DNA from: Cyanobium sp. Cruz-8D1
GTDB taxonomy: Bacteria > Cyanobacteriota > Cyanobacteriia > PCC-6307 > Cyanobiaceae
Assembly (NCBI RefSeq): GCF_024345975.1
Contig: NZ_JAGQCD010000005.1
Location: 62,001 to 126,000 of the forward strand
Length of the DNA: 64,000 nt
Reading direction: 5' to 3'
Shown here: positions 9,158 through 18,196 of the stretch, one piece after another
How positions within the stretch are numbered: position 1 is the first letter of the stretch
Layout: each line of letters opens with the position of its first letter
Program-made: the position numbers and the translations under genes
Notes under the pieces: model-generated
The model's input: the letters and a program-made list of their open reading frames with translations, nothing else
What the model was told of the DNA's origin: nothing
Databases searched by the model: none

Positions 9158-9194
9158 GGGGTGACGACACGGAGTTGGAGCATTTTCGCCGACC

Positions 9195-9770
9195 TCAGGT
9201 CAGCAGGCAGCGCCGCCGCCAGAGCAGCAGCAGCACCAGCCCCACGCAGGCCAGACCCACCGCCGCCGGGAACAACGCCGTGGTGAGCGTCAGGCGCTCC
9301 AGGGACAGGAGCACCAGCAGATTGCGCAGCACGAACAGGCCGTAGAAGCCAGCCCGTTCCTGCTCCGGGTGTGAATAGGCCCGCCGCAGGGTGGGGCCGA
9401 AGCCCAGCAGATCCACCAGGGTGAGGATCACCACGGCCCAAAGAGGATCGGCGGTGAGGACCCAGAAGGGCAGGGCCGAGCTGGCCCCCACCAGGAACAG
9501 CCAGTCACTCGCGGTGATCTCCCGGTCGGCGCCATGGGCGTGGGCCAGCCAGGCGATGAAGAAGGTGATCAGGGCCGACACGCCGGTGGGCCAGGCGCCC
9601 ACGCCGGCTCCGCCGGCGCGTTGGGCCAGGAACACCAGCAGGGTGGTGACGCCCCAGATCAGCCAGGAGAAGACATGGGGGCGGGTGCGACCCGATCGGA
9701 TCGAGACGATGTAGGGGAGGAAGGCCGCGAAGGTCAGCGCGATGGCCGCCGCGCTGAACAGCGCCTTCAC
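9195..9770 (-). CDS. multi-spanning membrane protein, PQ-loop-like
   Basis: A 191-aa, mostly hydrophobic protein with about six predicted membrane segments. The first part (FLPYIVSIRSGRTRPHVFSW) resembles the PQ-loop/SemiSWEET-like hypothetical membrane proteins found in many bacteria, with a recurring Tyr-Ile-x-x-Ile and Arg-Pro-His-x-Phe-Ser-Trp pattern. Substrate is unknown. Its GTG start overlaps the stop of the upstream FAD oxidoreductase by four bases (GTGA), so the two are probably translated together. The C-terminus is short and basic (WRRRCLLT). Confidence 0.72.
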   Translation of the reverse strand: MKALFSAAAIALTFAAFLPYIVSIRSGRTRPHVFSWLIWGVTTLLVFLAQRAGGAGVGAWPTGVSALITFFIAWLAHAHGADREITASDWLFLVGASSALPFWVLTADPLWAVVILTLVDLLGFGPTLRRAYSHPEQERAGFYGLFVLRNLLVLLSLERLTLTTALFPAAVGLACVGLVLLLLWRRRCLLT

Positions 9771-11620
9771 GGCACGGTCCGCGAGACCCGCAGCCAGGGC
9801 CCCCAGGGGTTGAGGCAGCCGATCAGGGCCACAGAGGTGGGGCCTTCGAGGCCCAGCAGCCAGTGATGCAGCGCTGGCTCCAGGGTGATCAGCGGCCAGG
9901 CCCCCGCCTCACCATGGAGCACGTAGCCGCCTTGGCCATCCGGCACCAGTTCGCCGCGCCACAGCCGCTCGCCAGGCTCCGGGGGAGGCGCCAGCCCTGC
10001 CAGCTCCGCGCTCGCCCCAAGCTGCCCGCGCCGATCCAGTCGCTCGGGCGCCTCCAGCGCCCGAAGCTGCCGCTCGCGCCAGAGGGGGTGATGCCAGGGG
10101 GTGTCCCATAACGGCAACACCCCGGCAGGGGCGAAGGGATCACTGATGAGGGCCTCCTGCAGGCGGCGCACGGGTAGAAAGGCCGGCTCCAGCCCGTGGC
10201 GCACGCAAAGCGCCGCCGCCAGCCCGGCGGCCTGGCCGATGTTGAGCACCAGGGGCTGCAGCCGGGTAGCCCCATTCGCCATGTGGCTGACCCCGAAGCA
10301 CTTGTCGGCGGCCAGCAGGTTGGACACCCCCTCACTCACCAGGGCGCCGTAGGGAATGGTGAACGGGGTGCCGCTCCAGCGCCCGCCCCAGCGGCAGCTC
10401 TTGGGGGCCAGGGGCCAGTCGCCGCCAGGGTAGTGGTGGTCGTTGGCGTAGTTACCCACGGCGATGCTGCTCAAGGCCCCATCGGCATCGCAGCGGAGCG
10501 GGGCGATGCAGGCTCCGCTGGCCTGGGGCAGCAAGTGTTGCTCCAGCACCAGCTCCTGGGCCACCAGTCGGCGGCCCTCACGCCAGTAGGGCATCAGCGC
10601 CAGGGACTCACCACCGTCCAACCGGCCGGCCATGGCCTCTTCCTGGCTCGGGAAGACGGCGGCCGGCCCCAGCCAGCCGCCGCTGGCCTGGCGCAGGGTG
10701 GCGGCGAAGGCTTCGCTGTGGTCGCGCATCGCGTCGTTCAGATCCCGCTCGGCCGCCTCGGCTTCGGCGGCGCCACAGGCAACCTGCTCGGTGAAGGCCC
10801 GCTCCAGGCCGTGGTGCCAGTCGTTGCCGTGCAGGGGCCAATTCAGCATCACCAGGCCTCCGGGCAGGCGGCCGTAGGTGAGGGTGCGCTCCAGGCCGAA
10901 GGCTTCGGTGGCTCTGGCAAACGGGGCGTCAAGGGACGGGGGGGAGTGCTGCCAGGCCTCCCGATCGGAGGCGGCCGTTTCTCCCCGTTCGTCCAGCTGG
11001 CCCAGGCACACCCAGGTGGGCGACTGGACCGGCTGCTGCTGGAAGAAGGGATCACGCGCGAGGCGCTGGGCTGTGGGGGCGCTGGGCTCCTGCCACAACT
11101 CTCTGGCTTCCCAGCCGAAGCGGTAGGGGGCACCGGCCAGGGGAAACAGGTCGCCGCGGTCACTGCCGTCGATGACGATCGTGGGCAGCAGGCGCCGCTG
11201 GAGGCCGCCGTGCCCCACGCTCACGGCGCTGATGCGATCGCCGTCCCGCTCGATCGGCCCCAGCCGGGCCCCAGCCCACCATTCGAGCCGGGCTTCAGCG
11301 GCCACCCAGCGGCGCAGGATCCGCTCGGCGCTGGCGGGGCGGTAGCCGAAACAGCTCACCCAGTTCTGATCCAGACCCTCCGGCTCGCTTCTCTGCAAGG
11401 CCCGCAGCAGCGCCCCCCACAGGCCGCTCTGCCAGGGGCTCAGCTCATTGCCATCGGGGGCGCAGACGCCAGCGGCGCTCACCATCCCCCCCAGCCAGGG
11501 CCCGGGGGTGAGCAGCAGGGTGTGGCCCCCGGAGCGGGCGGCCTGCAGGGCGGCGGCGACACCACCGCTGCCACCGCCCCAGACGAGAACCTCTGCCCGG
11601 CGATCAAAGCCCGTACGCAT
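9767..11620 (-). CDS. FAD-dependent oxidoreductase, unknown substrate
   Basis: A 617-aa flavoprotein. The N-terminal Rossmann motif VWGGGSGGVAAALQAARSG (residues about 10-28) is followed by a GGM-containing segment, the pattern of the large FAD-dependent oxidoreductase family (FAD_oxidored type). A central DGSDRGD and a later ANGATRLQPLVLNIGQAAG fit the family's FAD-contacting C-terminal part. I chose the ATG at 11620 because the frame upstream to 12052 runs antisense through metG and is low-complexity. It is divergent from metG and translationally coupled to the membrane protein gene that follows. No partner gene reveals the reaction. Confidence 0.82.
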   Translation of the reverse strand: MRTGFDRRAEVLVWGGGSGGVAAALQAARSGGHTLLLTPGPWLGGMVSAAGVCAPDGNELSPWQSGLWGALLRALQRSEPEGLDQNWVSCFGYRPASAERILRRWVAAEARLEWWAGARLGPIERDGDRISAVSVGHGGLQRRLLPTIVIDGSDRGDLFPLAGAPYRFGWEARELWQEPSAPTAQRLARDPFFQQQPVQSPTWVCLGQLDERGETAASDREAWQHSPPSLDAPFARATEAFGLERTLTYGRLPGGLVMLNWPLHGNDWHHGLERAFTEQVACGAAEAEAAERDLNDAMRDHSEAFAATLRQASGGWLGPAAVFPSQEEAMAGRLDGGESLALMPYWREGRRLVAQELVLEQHLLPQASGACIAPLRCDADGALSSIAVGNYANDHHYPGGDWPLAPKSCRWGGRWSGTPFTIPYGALVSEGVSNLLAADKCFGVSHMANGATRLQPLVLNIGQAAGLAAALCVRHGLEPAFLPVRRLQEALISDPFAPAGVLPLWDTPWHHPLWRERQLRALEAPERLDRRGQLGASAELAGLAPPPEPGERLWRGELVPDGQGGYVLHGEAGAWPLITLEPALHHWLLGLEGPTSVALIGCLNPWGPWLRVSRTVP

Positions 11621-11758
11621 CTGTGACGAGGGGGCCGGGATCAGGACGTCAGCATCCCATCCCAGGGCCACAGTTAAGATCCGAACCCCGGGCCAGGTCC
11701 CAGCGGCGTCACGGGGACCCTTCCTGCCGCCGGCGGATCCGGCCGACGTCGCCTGCCG

Positions 11759-13309
11759 ATGACCTATACCCTCACCACCCCCCTCTACTACGTCAACGAC
11801 CGTGCCCACCTGGGCAGCACCTACACCACCCTGGCCTGCGACAGCATCGCCCGCTTCCGGCGGCTGCAAGGGGAACGGGTCACGTTCATCACCGGTTGCG
11901 ACGAGCACGGCCTCAAGATCCAGCGTTCGGCGGAAGCCTCCGGTCTCACCCCCCAGGCCCACTGCGATGCCATCAGCGGCGAGTACCGCGACCTGTGGCG
12001 GCGCTGGGGCATCAGCAACGACCGTTTCATCCGCACCACCGATCCGCGCCACCGGGCGATCGTGCAGCAGTTCTTCGCCCGGGTGGAAGCCAGCGGCGAT
12101 GTGATCGAAGGCCGCCAGCAGGGCTGGTATTGCGTCGCCTGTGAGGAGTTCAAGGAGGAATCACCGGCGGCCCAGGAGCCCCATTGCTCCATTCATCTGC
12201 GTCCCCTGGAATGGCGCGACGAGCTCAATCTGTTCTTCCGACTGTCCCGCTACCAGGAGCAGATTGAGCAGCTGGTGGCCAGTGACAGCTTCATCACACC
12301 GCGCTCCCGCCGCCGGGAGGTGGAAAACTTTGTTGCCGGAGGCCTGCGCGACTTCTCCATCTCCCGGCTCGACCTGCCCTGGGGCATCCCCGTGCCCGGC
12401 TACGAGGGCCATACCTTCTATGTGTGGTTCGACGCCCTGCTGGGCTATCTCTCGGCCCTGCTGGAGCCCGACGATCCCGCCGACCTGACCCTGCTGGCCG
12501 AGCGGGGCTGGCCCGCCCAGCTGCATGTGATCGGCAAGGACATCCTGCGCTTCCACGCCGTCTACTGGCCGGCGATGCTGCTGTCGGCCGGGCTGCCCCT
12601 GCCGGAGAAGGTGTTCGGCCACGGCTTCCTCACCCGGGAGGGCCAGAAGATGGGCAAGTCGCTGGGCAACGTGCTCGACCCGGACGTCCTGCTCGAGCGC
12701 TGCGGCGCCGATGCGGTGCGCTGGTACCTGCTGCGGGACATCCCCTTCGGCGATGACGGCGATTTCCAGCAGCAGCGCTTCACCGACCTGGTCAACAACG
12801 ACCTGGCCAACACCATCGGCAACCTGCTCAACCGCACCTCTTCGATGGCGCGGCGCTGGTTTGATGGGGCTGTGCCGCCGGCCGCTGACGCCGCTGGCGC
12901 CGACCATCCCCTGGCCCTGCGTGCGACGGCCTGCGGCGTTGCCGTTGACGCTGCCCTCGAGGCGCTGGATTTCCGCTCGGCGGCCGTGGCGATCCTGGAG
13001 CTGGCGGAGGCGGCCAACGGCTTTCTCAATGACCGGGCCCCCTGGAAGGCGATCAAGAGCGAGGACGGCCGTGCCGGCGTGGCCGCCGATCTCTACGCCG
13101 TGCTGGAGACCAGCCGCTGGGTGGCCCTGCTGCTGGCCCCCCTGTTGCCCGATCTCTCGGGGCGCATGCTGGGCCAGCTGGGTCAACCGGAGCTGGCAGG
13201 CGACACCGGCTGGACGGCGGCCCGACACTGGGGGAAGCTGGCCTGCGGCCATCCCCTGCCCGAGCCGACGCCGGTGTTGGCCCGTCTGGAACTGGATTCC
13301 CCCCTTTGA
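11759..13309 (+). CDS. metG: methionyl-tRNA synthetase
   Basis: A 516-aa class I synthetase. The HIGH-type motif is HLGS at residues 17-20 and the KMSKS-type loop is KMGKS at 297-301. The zinc-knuckle region is reduced to a CVACEEF pair, and no C-terminal EMAP domain is fused, as in the short bacterial MetRS form. It charges both initiator and elongator tRNA-Met; one tRNA-Met gene lies in this window. The start ATG at 11759 gives MTYTLTTPLYYVND, the usual N-terminus. The stop overlaps the TTG start of the next gene (TTGA). Confidence 0.96.
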   Translation: MTYTLTTPLYYVNDRAHLGSTYTTLACDSIARFRRLQGERVTFITGCDEHGLKIQRSAEASGLTPQAHCDAISGEYRDLWRRWGISNDRFIRTTDPRHRAIVQQFFARVEASGDVIEGRQQGWYCVACEEFKEESPAAQEPHCSIHLRPLEWRDELNLFFRLSRYQEQIEQLVASDSFITPRSRRREVENFVAGGLRDFSISRLDLPWGIPVPGYEGHTFYVWFDALLGYLSALLEPDDPADLTLLAERGWPAQLHVIGKDILRFHAVYWPAMLLSAGLPLPEKVFGHGFLTREGQKMGKSLGNVLDPDVLLERCGADAVRWYLLRDIPFGDDGDFQQQRFTDLVNNDLANTIGNLLNRTSSMARRWFDGAVPPAADAAGADHPLALRATACGVAVDAALEALDFRSAAVAILELAEAANGFLNDRAPWKAIKSEDGRAGVAADLYAVLETSRWVALLLAPLLPDLSGRMLGQLGQPELAGDTGWTAARHWGKLACGHPLPEPTPVLARLELDSPL

Positions 13310-14436
13310 CCCCTCCCCTCCTGGCCCGACCCTGGCACCTGGCGGCTGCGCTGCTGCTGCTCCCGGGCTGCGGTGGCGGCGAGGTCACCCGCGAGACGCC
13401 CCCCACCCCCTTCGTGTTCCGCTCCTTGAACCTGCGCCAGCAGGACGTGCTGGGGCGGCCGAACTGGGAACTCACCAGTCCGGAGGCCCGCTACGACCTG
13501 CGGCGGCGGGTCGCCCGGGCCCTGCTGCCCCGGGGCGTGATTTACAGCGACGGCAAGCCCGCCTATCGGGTGGAAGCCTCCACCGGAACGGTGATCAACG
13601 ACGGGGCCGTGATCCTGCTGGAGGGACGGATCCGCCTGCAGCGCCTGGGCAGCGCACCGGTGATGATCCAGGGTTCCCGGGTGCGCTGGCTCCCCAGCCG
13701 CAACCTGATGGAGATCGACCGGCACCCGGAGGGCTTCGATCCCCACACCCGGCTCTCTGCTGAGCGGGCCACCTTCCGCCTCGACAAGGACACCCTGGAG
13801 CTGCAAGGGAAGCCGCAGCTCAAGCGCTGGGCCCAGGCCTTCGATCCCTTCCAGGCCAATCCCGTTGGCCCCCCCCAGATCGCGGTGACCGTAGCGTCGG
13901 TGCTGTGGCAACCCGGCAGCGGTGCCCTCACCGCCGGGGGGCCGGTGCTGGGGGAACGGCGGCCACCGGGTTCGGCCACTGGCGCTCCTCCCCAGACCCT
14001 CACGGCCACCTCGCTGAAGGGAAACACCCAGACGCAGCAGTTCTATCTGGGACCGCCGGTGCTGTTCAAGGATCCGGCGGTGGCGGGCGGCGTCAGGGCC
14101 CGGGGCCAGGCCATGCAGGTGGATGCGGCCCAGCAGCTGGTGCGGATTCCGATGGGTTGTCTGATCGAGCAGGCCGGTGCCAGCCTCCAGGCCCAGAGTT
14201 GTGCCTGGAACTGGCGGACCCAGGCGATCGCGGCTGATGGCTCGGTGTTGCTGCAACGGCCCGCCAGTCGCCAGCTCACCCGGGGCAGCTTGCTGCGGGG
14301 CCAGCTGGGCGCGAAGGGTTCCGTTGTCGTGACCGCCCCGGGCGGGCGGGTGTTCAGCCAATTCCAGGTGCCGACGACGAAGGCACCTCCTCGGCCGGCT
14401 CCTCCCCGCCCGAAACCCGAGCCAATTCGCCTGTAA
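13306..14436 (+). CDS. lptC: LptC-like LPS-export lipoprotein
   Basis: A 376-aa protein starting with TTG that overlaps the metG stop as TTGA. A hydrophobic N-terminal stretch ends in LLPGC, a lipobox-like site with C24 as the likely lipidated residue. The following region (RQQDVLGRPNWELTSPEARYDL, and later DGAVILLEGRIRLQRL) has the repeated beta-strand pattern of LptC/YrbK, the periplasmic bridge that passes LPS from LptBFG to LptA. It is longer than E. coli LptC (about 190 aa), as is common in cyanobacteria. The C-terminus is proline-rich (PPRPAPPRPKPEP) and its coding sequence overlaps the convergent CCB-type gene by 83 bases. Confidence 0.75.
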   Translation: MTPPLLARPWHLAAALLLLPGCGGGEVTRETPPTPFVFRSLNLRQQDVLGRPNWELTSPEARYDLRRRVARALLPRGVIYSDGKPAYRVEASTGTVINDGAVILLEGRIRLQRLGSAPVMIQGSRVRWLPSRNLMEIDRHPEGFDPHTRLSAERATFRLDKDTLELQGKPQLKRWAQAFDPFQANPVGPPQIAVTVASVLWQPGSGALTAGGPVLGERRPPGSATGAPPQTLTATSLKGNTQTQQFYLGPPVLFKDPAVAGGVRARGQAMQVDAAQQLVRIPMGCLIEQAGASLQAQSCAWNWRTQAIAADGSVLLQRPASRQLTRGSLLRGQLGAKGSVVVTAPGGRVFSQFQVPTTKAPPRPAPPRPKPEPIRL

Positions 14437-15037
14437 GGCGCCGGCCCCAGCCCTCCACCCAGACGAGATCACTGCGGCTGAAACAGCGGGGCGACCAGCC
14501 GCCCAGGACCAGGACCCCCTCCTCACCCAGGGGCTGGACCAGGACGGCCGGCAGGCCTGTGGGCAGGGCGGCGAATTCATCCCGACCCGGATAGAGCTTC
14601 AGATCCACCAGGGAGATCGCCTTGCCTGTGGCCATCGAACGCCTGCAGATCGCGCCCGGACGGAACCCACCGCTGCCAAGCAGACCCCGTTCCAGCAGGA
14701 CGCGGCCGCGCCAGTGGAGCAGCAACACCGCCGCCGGCGTCGCCGTCAGGAGCATGGTGCTGCCCCAGCCCAACTCTTCGGCCAGCGGGCCCTCCAGATC
14801 CGGAGCCAGGTGCAGTCCCTCACGGCCCTCCAGCGGCACCCGTTCCGGCGCCAAGGGCTCCACCCGCTGCCACAGCAGGGCCACCAGTAACAACAGCACC
14901 GACAAGATGCTGCCCAGCACCGAGGCGCGCTCCAACGAAGGGTCGAGGCTGGGAGCGGTCATCTGGTTGACCACGACCAGAACCAGTCCCGTCAGACCAC
15001 AGGCCAGAACGACGCGGGCGGCGGCGGGCATCGCCAT
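14354..15037 (-). CDS. cofactor assembly of complex C, CCB2/CCB4-like
   Basis: A 227-aa protein with two N-terminal membrane helices (VVLACGLTGLVLVVVNQM and ASVLGSILSVLLLLVALL) and a soluble domain. This layout, and segments such as GWGSTMLLTATPAAVLL and ALPTGLPAVLVQPLG, fit the CCB2/CCB4 family that helps attach haem ci to cytochrome b6 in thylakoids. The last 20 or so residues are acidic and serine/proline-rich, and they are encoded in the 83-base overlap with lptC, so the true C-terminus may be dispensable. The ATG at 15037 precedes the first helix. Confidence 0.75.
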   Translation of the reverse strand: MAMPAAARVVLACGLTGLVLVVVNQMTAPSLDPSLERASVLGSILSVLLLLVALLWQRVEPLAPERVPLEGREGLHLAPDLEGPLAEELGWGSTMLLTATPAAVLLLHWRGRVLLERGLLGSGGFRPGAICRRSMATGKAISLVDLKLYPGRDEFAALPTGLPAVLVQPLGEEGVLVLGGWSPRCFSRSDLVWVEGWGRRLTGELARVSGGEEPAEEVPSSSAPGIG

Positions 15038-15115
15038 CGTGGAGTTCCATGGTCCGAAGGTGACTTCAGGATGCCGGAACGCTGCGGCAACGGCAGACTG
15101 GTGGCGTCTTGCACG

Positions 15116-15817
15116 ATGGCCTTGGCTTCAGTGAGCCCTTTGCGGCGGTCCCTGCTTTCCCTGGTGCTGGCCCTGGTCCTGGTGCTGGCCGCTCCGGTCG
15201 CGGCCGCCCTGGCCCTGTCCGCCGCCGACCTGCCAACCCGCCCACCGGTCGAGCATGTGCTCGATGGCGCCAAGGTGCTCAGCCGGGCCGGCAAAGCCGA
15301 AATTGAGCACCAACTGGAGGACTTCTCCGCCGAACGGGTCGACGCCCGCCTGATTACGCTCAGCCGTCTGGATTACGGCCTTGACCTCAACAGCCTGGCC
15401 GAGCAGTTGCTGGAGCGTTGGTCGGCCGATCCCCCGGCTGGCAGCAGCCCGGATCCGCTGCTGTTGCTGTTGATCGATACCCAGACCCGCGCCACGGCCA
15501 TTGCCGCCCAGGCCCCCCTCGACCGGCAGCTGCCCACCGAACTGCTGCAGAGCACGGCGGCCACCACCATGGCCCAACCGCTGCGCAGCGGTGATCGCTA
15601 CCGCCAGGCGGCTGTCGATGCCCTGCAACGGCTTGCCACCGTTCTCCAGGGCGGTGAAGATCCGGGGGAACCCGTCGTCGAGGAGAGCGCCGCCGTCGTC
15701 AGCAACATTCCCAGCCGCGAAGAGACCTCCAGCAGCAACGCCTTCACCTGGGTGATCGTCCTGCTGGTGGTGGGGACCGTGGTGCCGATGCTGACCTGGT
15801 GGGTCTTCTCCCGTTGA
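15116..15817 (+). CDS. TPM-domain protein, Psb32-like
   Basis: A 233-aa protein with a signal sequence (residues about 8-35), a TPM domain (VLDGAKVLSRAGKAEIEHQL through LLLLIDTQTRATAIAAQ) and a C-terminal membrane helix (WVIVLLVVGTVVPMLTWWVF). TPM proteins of this form in cyanobacteria and chloroplasts (Psb32/TLP18.3) support photosystem II repair in the lumen. The ATG at 15116 is preferred over an upstream ATG at 15071, whose extension is not signal-peptide-like. It is followed 22 bases later by pxcA, probably in one transcript. The PSII-repair role is inferred from the family. Confidence 0.82.
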   Translation: MALASVSPLRRSLLSLVLALVLVLAAPVAAALALSAADLPTRPPVEHVLDGAKVLSRAGKAEIEHQLEDFSAERVDARLITLSRLDYGLDLNSLAEQLLERWSADPPAGSSPDPLLLLLIDTQTRATAIAAQAPLDRQLPTELLQSTAATTMAQPLRSGDRYRQAAVDALQRLATVLQGGEDPGEPVVEESAAVVSNIPSREETSSSNAFTWVIVLLVVGTVVPMLTWWVFSR

Positions 15818-15839
15818 TCCCTCCGCGCCGTGCCTCCCC

Positions 15840-16985
15840 ATGGGACTGACTGACTGGATGGGCACCTTCGGGCGGGCCCAGTCCCTCGACCTGAGCTCTG
15901 ACCTCGAGCGCGGCTATGAAGCCGCCCTGCTCATCCAGAGCATCGAGATGGAGCACTACAACGACCGCCCGGTGCGTCCCGAGCTGGAGCTGAGGATTCC
16001 GCGGGCGATGCAGGCCCAGGTGCTGCGCCGCTTCCGTGCCGCCCTGCAGGTCTGCCGGCAGGCCAGGACCGTGCTGACCCCCTACCGGCAGGAACTCTCG
16101 GGCCAGGAACTGCGCCAGTTCCAGCTGATCGACATGGTCACGGGCCGTTACGCCGTTGAACGGGAGGAGTTGCCGGCTCTCAGCCGCTCGCCGGAGATGC
16201 TGCCCCGCAGCCTGGTGAGCGTGGTCGACACGGTGCGTCGCCAGCTGGATCCGGAAGCGGAGGCGAGCGTGCTGGCCGGCTTCCGCCGCCGCCGCGACTC
16301 CACCCTGGTGTCCCTGCGCATCCTGCTGCTGTTGATTCTGGTGCCGGTGCTGGTGCAACAGGTGAGCCGCACCTACGTGGTCTCGCCCCTGGTGGATCGC
16401 TTCGCCCCCGACAACGCCTTCCTCACCTACCCCAAGCCCCACCTGGAAGAACGGGCGGTCGAGAAGCTGCGCGTCTACCAGGCCGAGATCGAGTTCGATG
16501 CCCTGCTGGAGGGCAAGCCGCTGCCGAGCCGCGAGGAGCTCCAGGTGGAGCTGGCCAAGCGGGCCCATGTGCTCAAGGAGGAGGCCGATCAGGAGAGCAC
16601 CCATGCCATCAAGAACGTCCTGGCGGACATCTCCGGCTTCATCGGTTTTGTGGTGATCGCCATCGCCGGCCGGCGCGATCTCCAGGTGCTGCGGGGCTTC
16701 ATCGATGAACTGGTCTATGGCTTGAGCGACAGTGCCAAGGCCTTCGCCATCATCCTGTTCACCGACATCTTCGTGGGATTCCACAGTCCGGAAGGCTGGA
16801 CCGTGCTGCTCAATGGCGTCGCCCACCATCTCGGATTGCCGGCCCGGGAGAACTTCGTGATGCTCTTCATCGCCACCTTCCCGGTGGTCCTGGCCACGAT
16901 CTTCAAGTACTGGATCTTCCGCTACCTCAACCGCGTTTCGCCCTCCTCGGTGGCCACGCTGCGCAACATGAACGGTGGCGGCTGA
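15840..16985 (+). CDS. pxcA: proton extrusion protein PxcA (CemA/CotA)
   Basis: A 381-aa membrane protein matching PxcA/CemA. A soluble N-terminal region is followed by helix one (RILLLLILVPVLVQQVSR), a charged loop, and a C-terminal set of helices (DISGFIGFVVIAIAGRRDL, AKAFAIILFTDIFVGFHSPEGW, FVMLFIATFPVVLATIFKYWIF). FHSPEGW and the conserved Lys-Tyr-Trp-Ile-Phe-Arg-Tyr-Leu-Asn-Arg C-terminus are family hallmarks. It is needed for light-induced proton extrusion and inorganic-carbon handling in cyanobacteria. It overlaps the start of cobU by 11 bases. Confidence 0.95.
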   Translation: MGLTDWMGTFGRAQSLDLSSDLERGYEAALLIQSIEMEHYNDRPVRPELELRIPRAMQAQVLRRFRAALQVCRQARTVLTPYRQELSGQELRQFQLIDMVTGRYAVEREELPALSRSPEMLPRSLVSVVDTVRRQLDPEAEASVLAGFRRRRDSTLVSLRILLLLILVPVLVQQVSRTYVVSPLVDRFAPDNAFLTYPKPHLEERAVEKLRVYQAEIEFDALLEGKPLPSREELQVELAKRAHVLKEEADQESTHAIKNVLADISGFIGFVVIAIAGRRDLQVLRGFIDELVYGLSDSAKAFAIILFTDIFVGFHSPEGWTVLLNGVAHHLGLPARENFVMLFIATFPVVLATIFKYWIFRYLNRVSPSSVATLRNMNGGG

Positions 16986-17553
16986 TTCTCCGGCCGGGGG
17001 CCAGCGACAGCCACGGCTCACCCTGGTCAGCGGGCCCTCGCGGGGGGGCAAGAGCCGCTGGGCCGAGCATCTGGCCGCCCAGAGCGGCCAGGCGGTTGTG
17101 TACCTGGCCACCGGGCCGTCGCTTCCCGATGACCCGTCCTGGCAGGAGCGGCTGCAGCGCCATCGCCAGCGGCGCCCGCCCCAGTGGGGCTGCCGCGAGG
17201 TGGGCGGCGAACTCGCCGCCCACCTCGCCGGCCTGGAGCCCGGACAGCTGGGCCTGGTGGATTCGCTCGGTACCTGGGTGGCCGCCCACCTGGACCTGGA
17301 GCCGGGGGCCTGGACGAGACGCTGCGACGAGCTGATCGCGGCTGTTCACCGCTGCCAAGCGCCCCTGGTGGTCGTCTGCGAGGAAACGGGTTGGGGGGTG
17401 GTCCCGGCCACGGCGGCGGGATCCCGCTTCCGCGACCGGCTGGGGTCGATGCAGCAGGAGCTTCAAGGCCACAGCGAGGCGGCCTGGCTTGTCCTGCAGG
17501 GTCGTGCCATCGACCTGCTGGCCCTCAGCCAGCCCGTCCCCCCCTGCGGCTGA
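16975..17553 (+). CDS. cobU: adenosylcobinamide kinase/guanylyltransferase (CobU/CobP)
   Basis: A 192-aa P-loop protein. GPSRGGKSRWAEHLA at residues about 20-34 is the Walker A loop of CobU, and RLQRHRQRRPPQW contains the histidine that carries GMP in the family. It phosphorylates adenosylcobinamide and transfers GMP in the nucleotide-loop steps of cobalamin synthesis. The GTG start at 16975 lies inside the end of pxcA, giving an 11-base overlap. No other cob gene except the unlinked cobW-type gene is near, as is usual for the scattered cobalamin genes of picocyanobacteria. Confidence 0.88.
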   Translation: MAADSPAGGQRQPRLTLVSGPSRGGKSRWAEHLAAQSGQAVVYLATGPSLPDDPSWQERLQRHRQRRPPQWGCREVGGELAAHLAGLEPGQLGLVDSLGTWVAAHLDLEPGAWTRRCDELIAAVHRCQAPLVVVCEETGWGVVPATAAGSRFRDRLGSMQQELQGHSEAAWLVLQGRAIDLLALSQPVPPCG

Positions 17554-17565
17554 GGCCCGCTCCCC

Positions 17566-18057
17566 ATGCCCCGCGTCGTTCTGTACCAACCCCAGATTCC
17601 CCCGAACACGGGCAATGTGGCGCGCACCTGCGCCGCCACCGGCTCGGAGCTCCATCTGATCGAGCCCCTCGGCTTCACGATCAGCGACCGCCACCTGCGC
17701 CGGGCCGGCCTGGATTACTGGCCCTGGGTGTCGCTGCAGTGCCATGCCGACCTGGGGTGCTTCCAGGCGGAACGGCAGCGGCGGGGGGGGCGGCTGGTGG
17801 CCCTCAGCAGCCAGGTGGACACGGCCTACACGGAGTTCCGCTTCCGTTCCGACGACTGGCTGCTGTTCGGCCGCGAGACGGACGGATTACCGAATGCCCT
17901 GCAGGCGTCGGCCGAGGCGCGTCTCACCATCCCCATGGCCCGCGCTGCCCGCCACGGCGAGGGGGGCGTCCGCAGCCTGAATCTCTCGGTGTCCGTTGGC
18001 ATCGTGCTGTTCGAGGCCCTGCGCCAGCTGGGACCCGAGGGTCGAACCGACGGCTGA
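17566..18057 (+). CDS. trmL: tRNA (cytidine(34)-2'-O)-methyltransferase
   Basis: A 163-aa SPOUT-fold methyltransferase. The N-terminus PRVVLYQPQIPPNTGNVAR and the knot motifs LLFGRETDGLP and SLNLSVSVGIVLFEALR are diagnostic of TrmL/YibK, which methylates the 2'-hydroxyl of the wobble base of tRNA-Leu. It is a minimal SPOUT protein with no accessory domain, of normal length. It follows cobU by 12 bases, so these genes probably share a transcript from pxcA. Confidence 0.94.
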   Translation: MPRVVLYQPQIPPNTGNVARTCAATGSELHLIEPLGFTISDRHLRRAGLDYWPWVSLQCHADLGCFQAERQRRGGRLVALSSQVDTAYTEFRFRSDDWLLFGRETDGLPNALQASAEARLTIPMARAARHGEGGVRSLNLSVSVGIVLFEALRQLGPEGRTDG

Positions 18058-18196
18058 GATCCCAGCAGCTCTGTCCTGCCGACCCGTCCGAGTTGTGCCT
18101 GAGGAAACTTGCCGCAGGAGGTTCATGGCGCTACTCTCTGCCGGACCCGCAGATGTTGGCTTCTCTGCTGGGTTTTGTCCGATGGATGTGAAATGC

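Noticed and set aside
10196-11626. 476-codon open frame antisense to the FAD oxidoreductase
   Set aside because: No domain, compositionally biased, and opposite a gene with clear FAD motifs.
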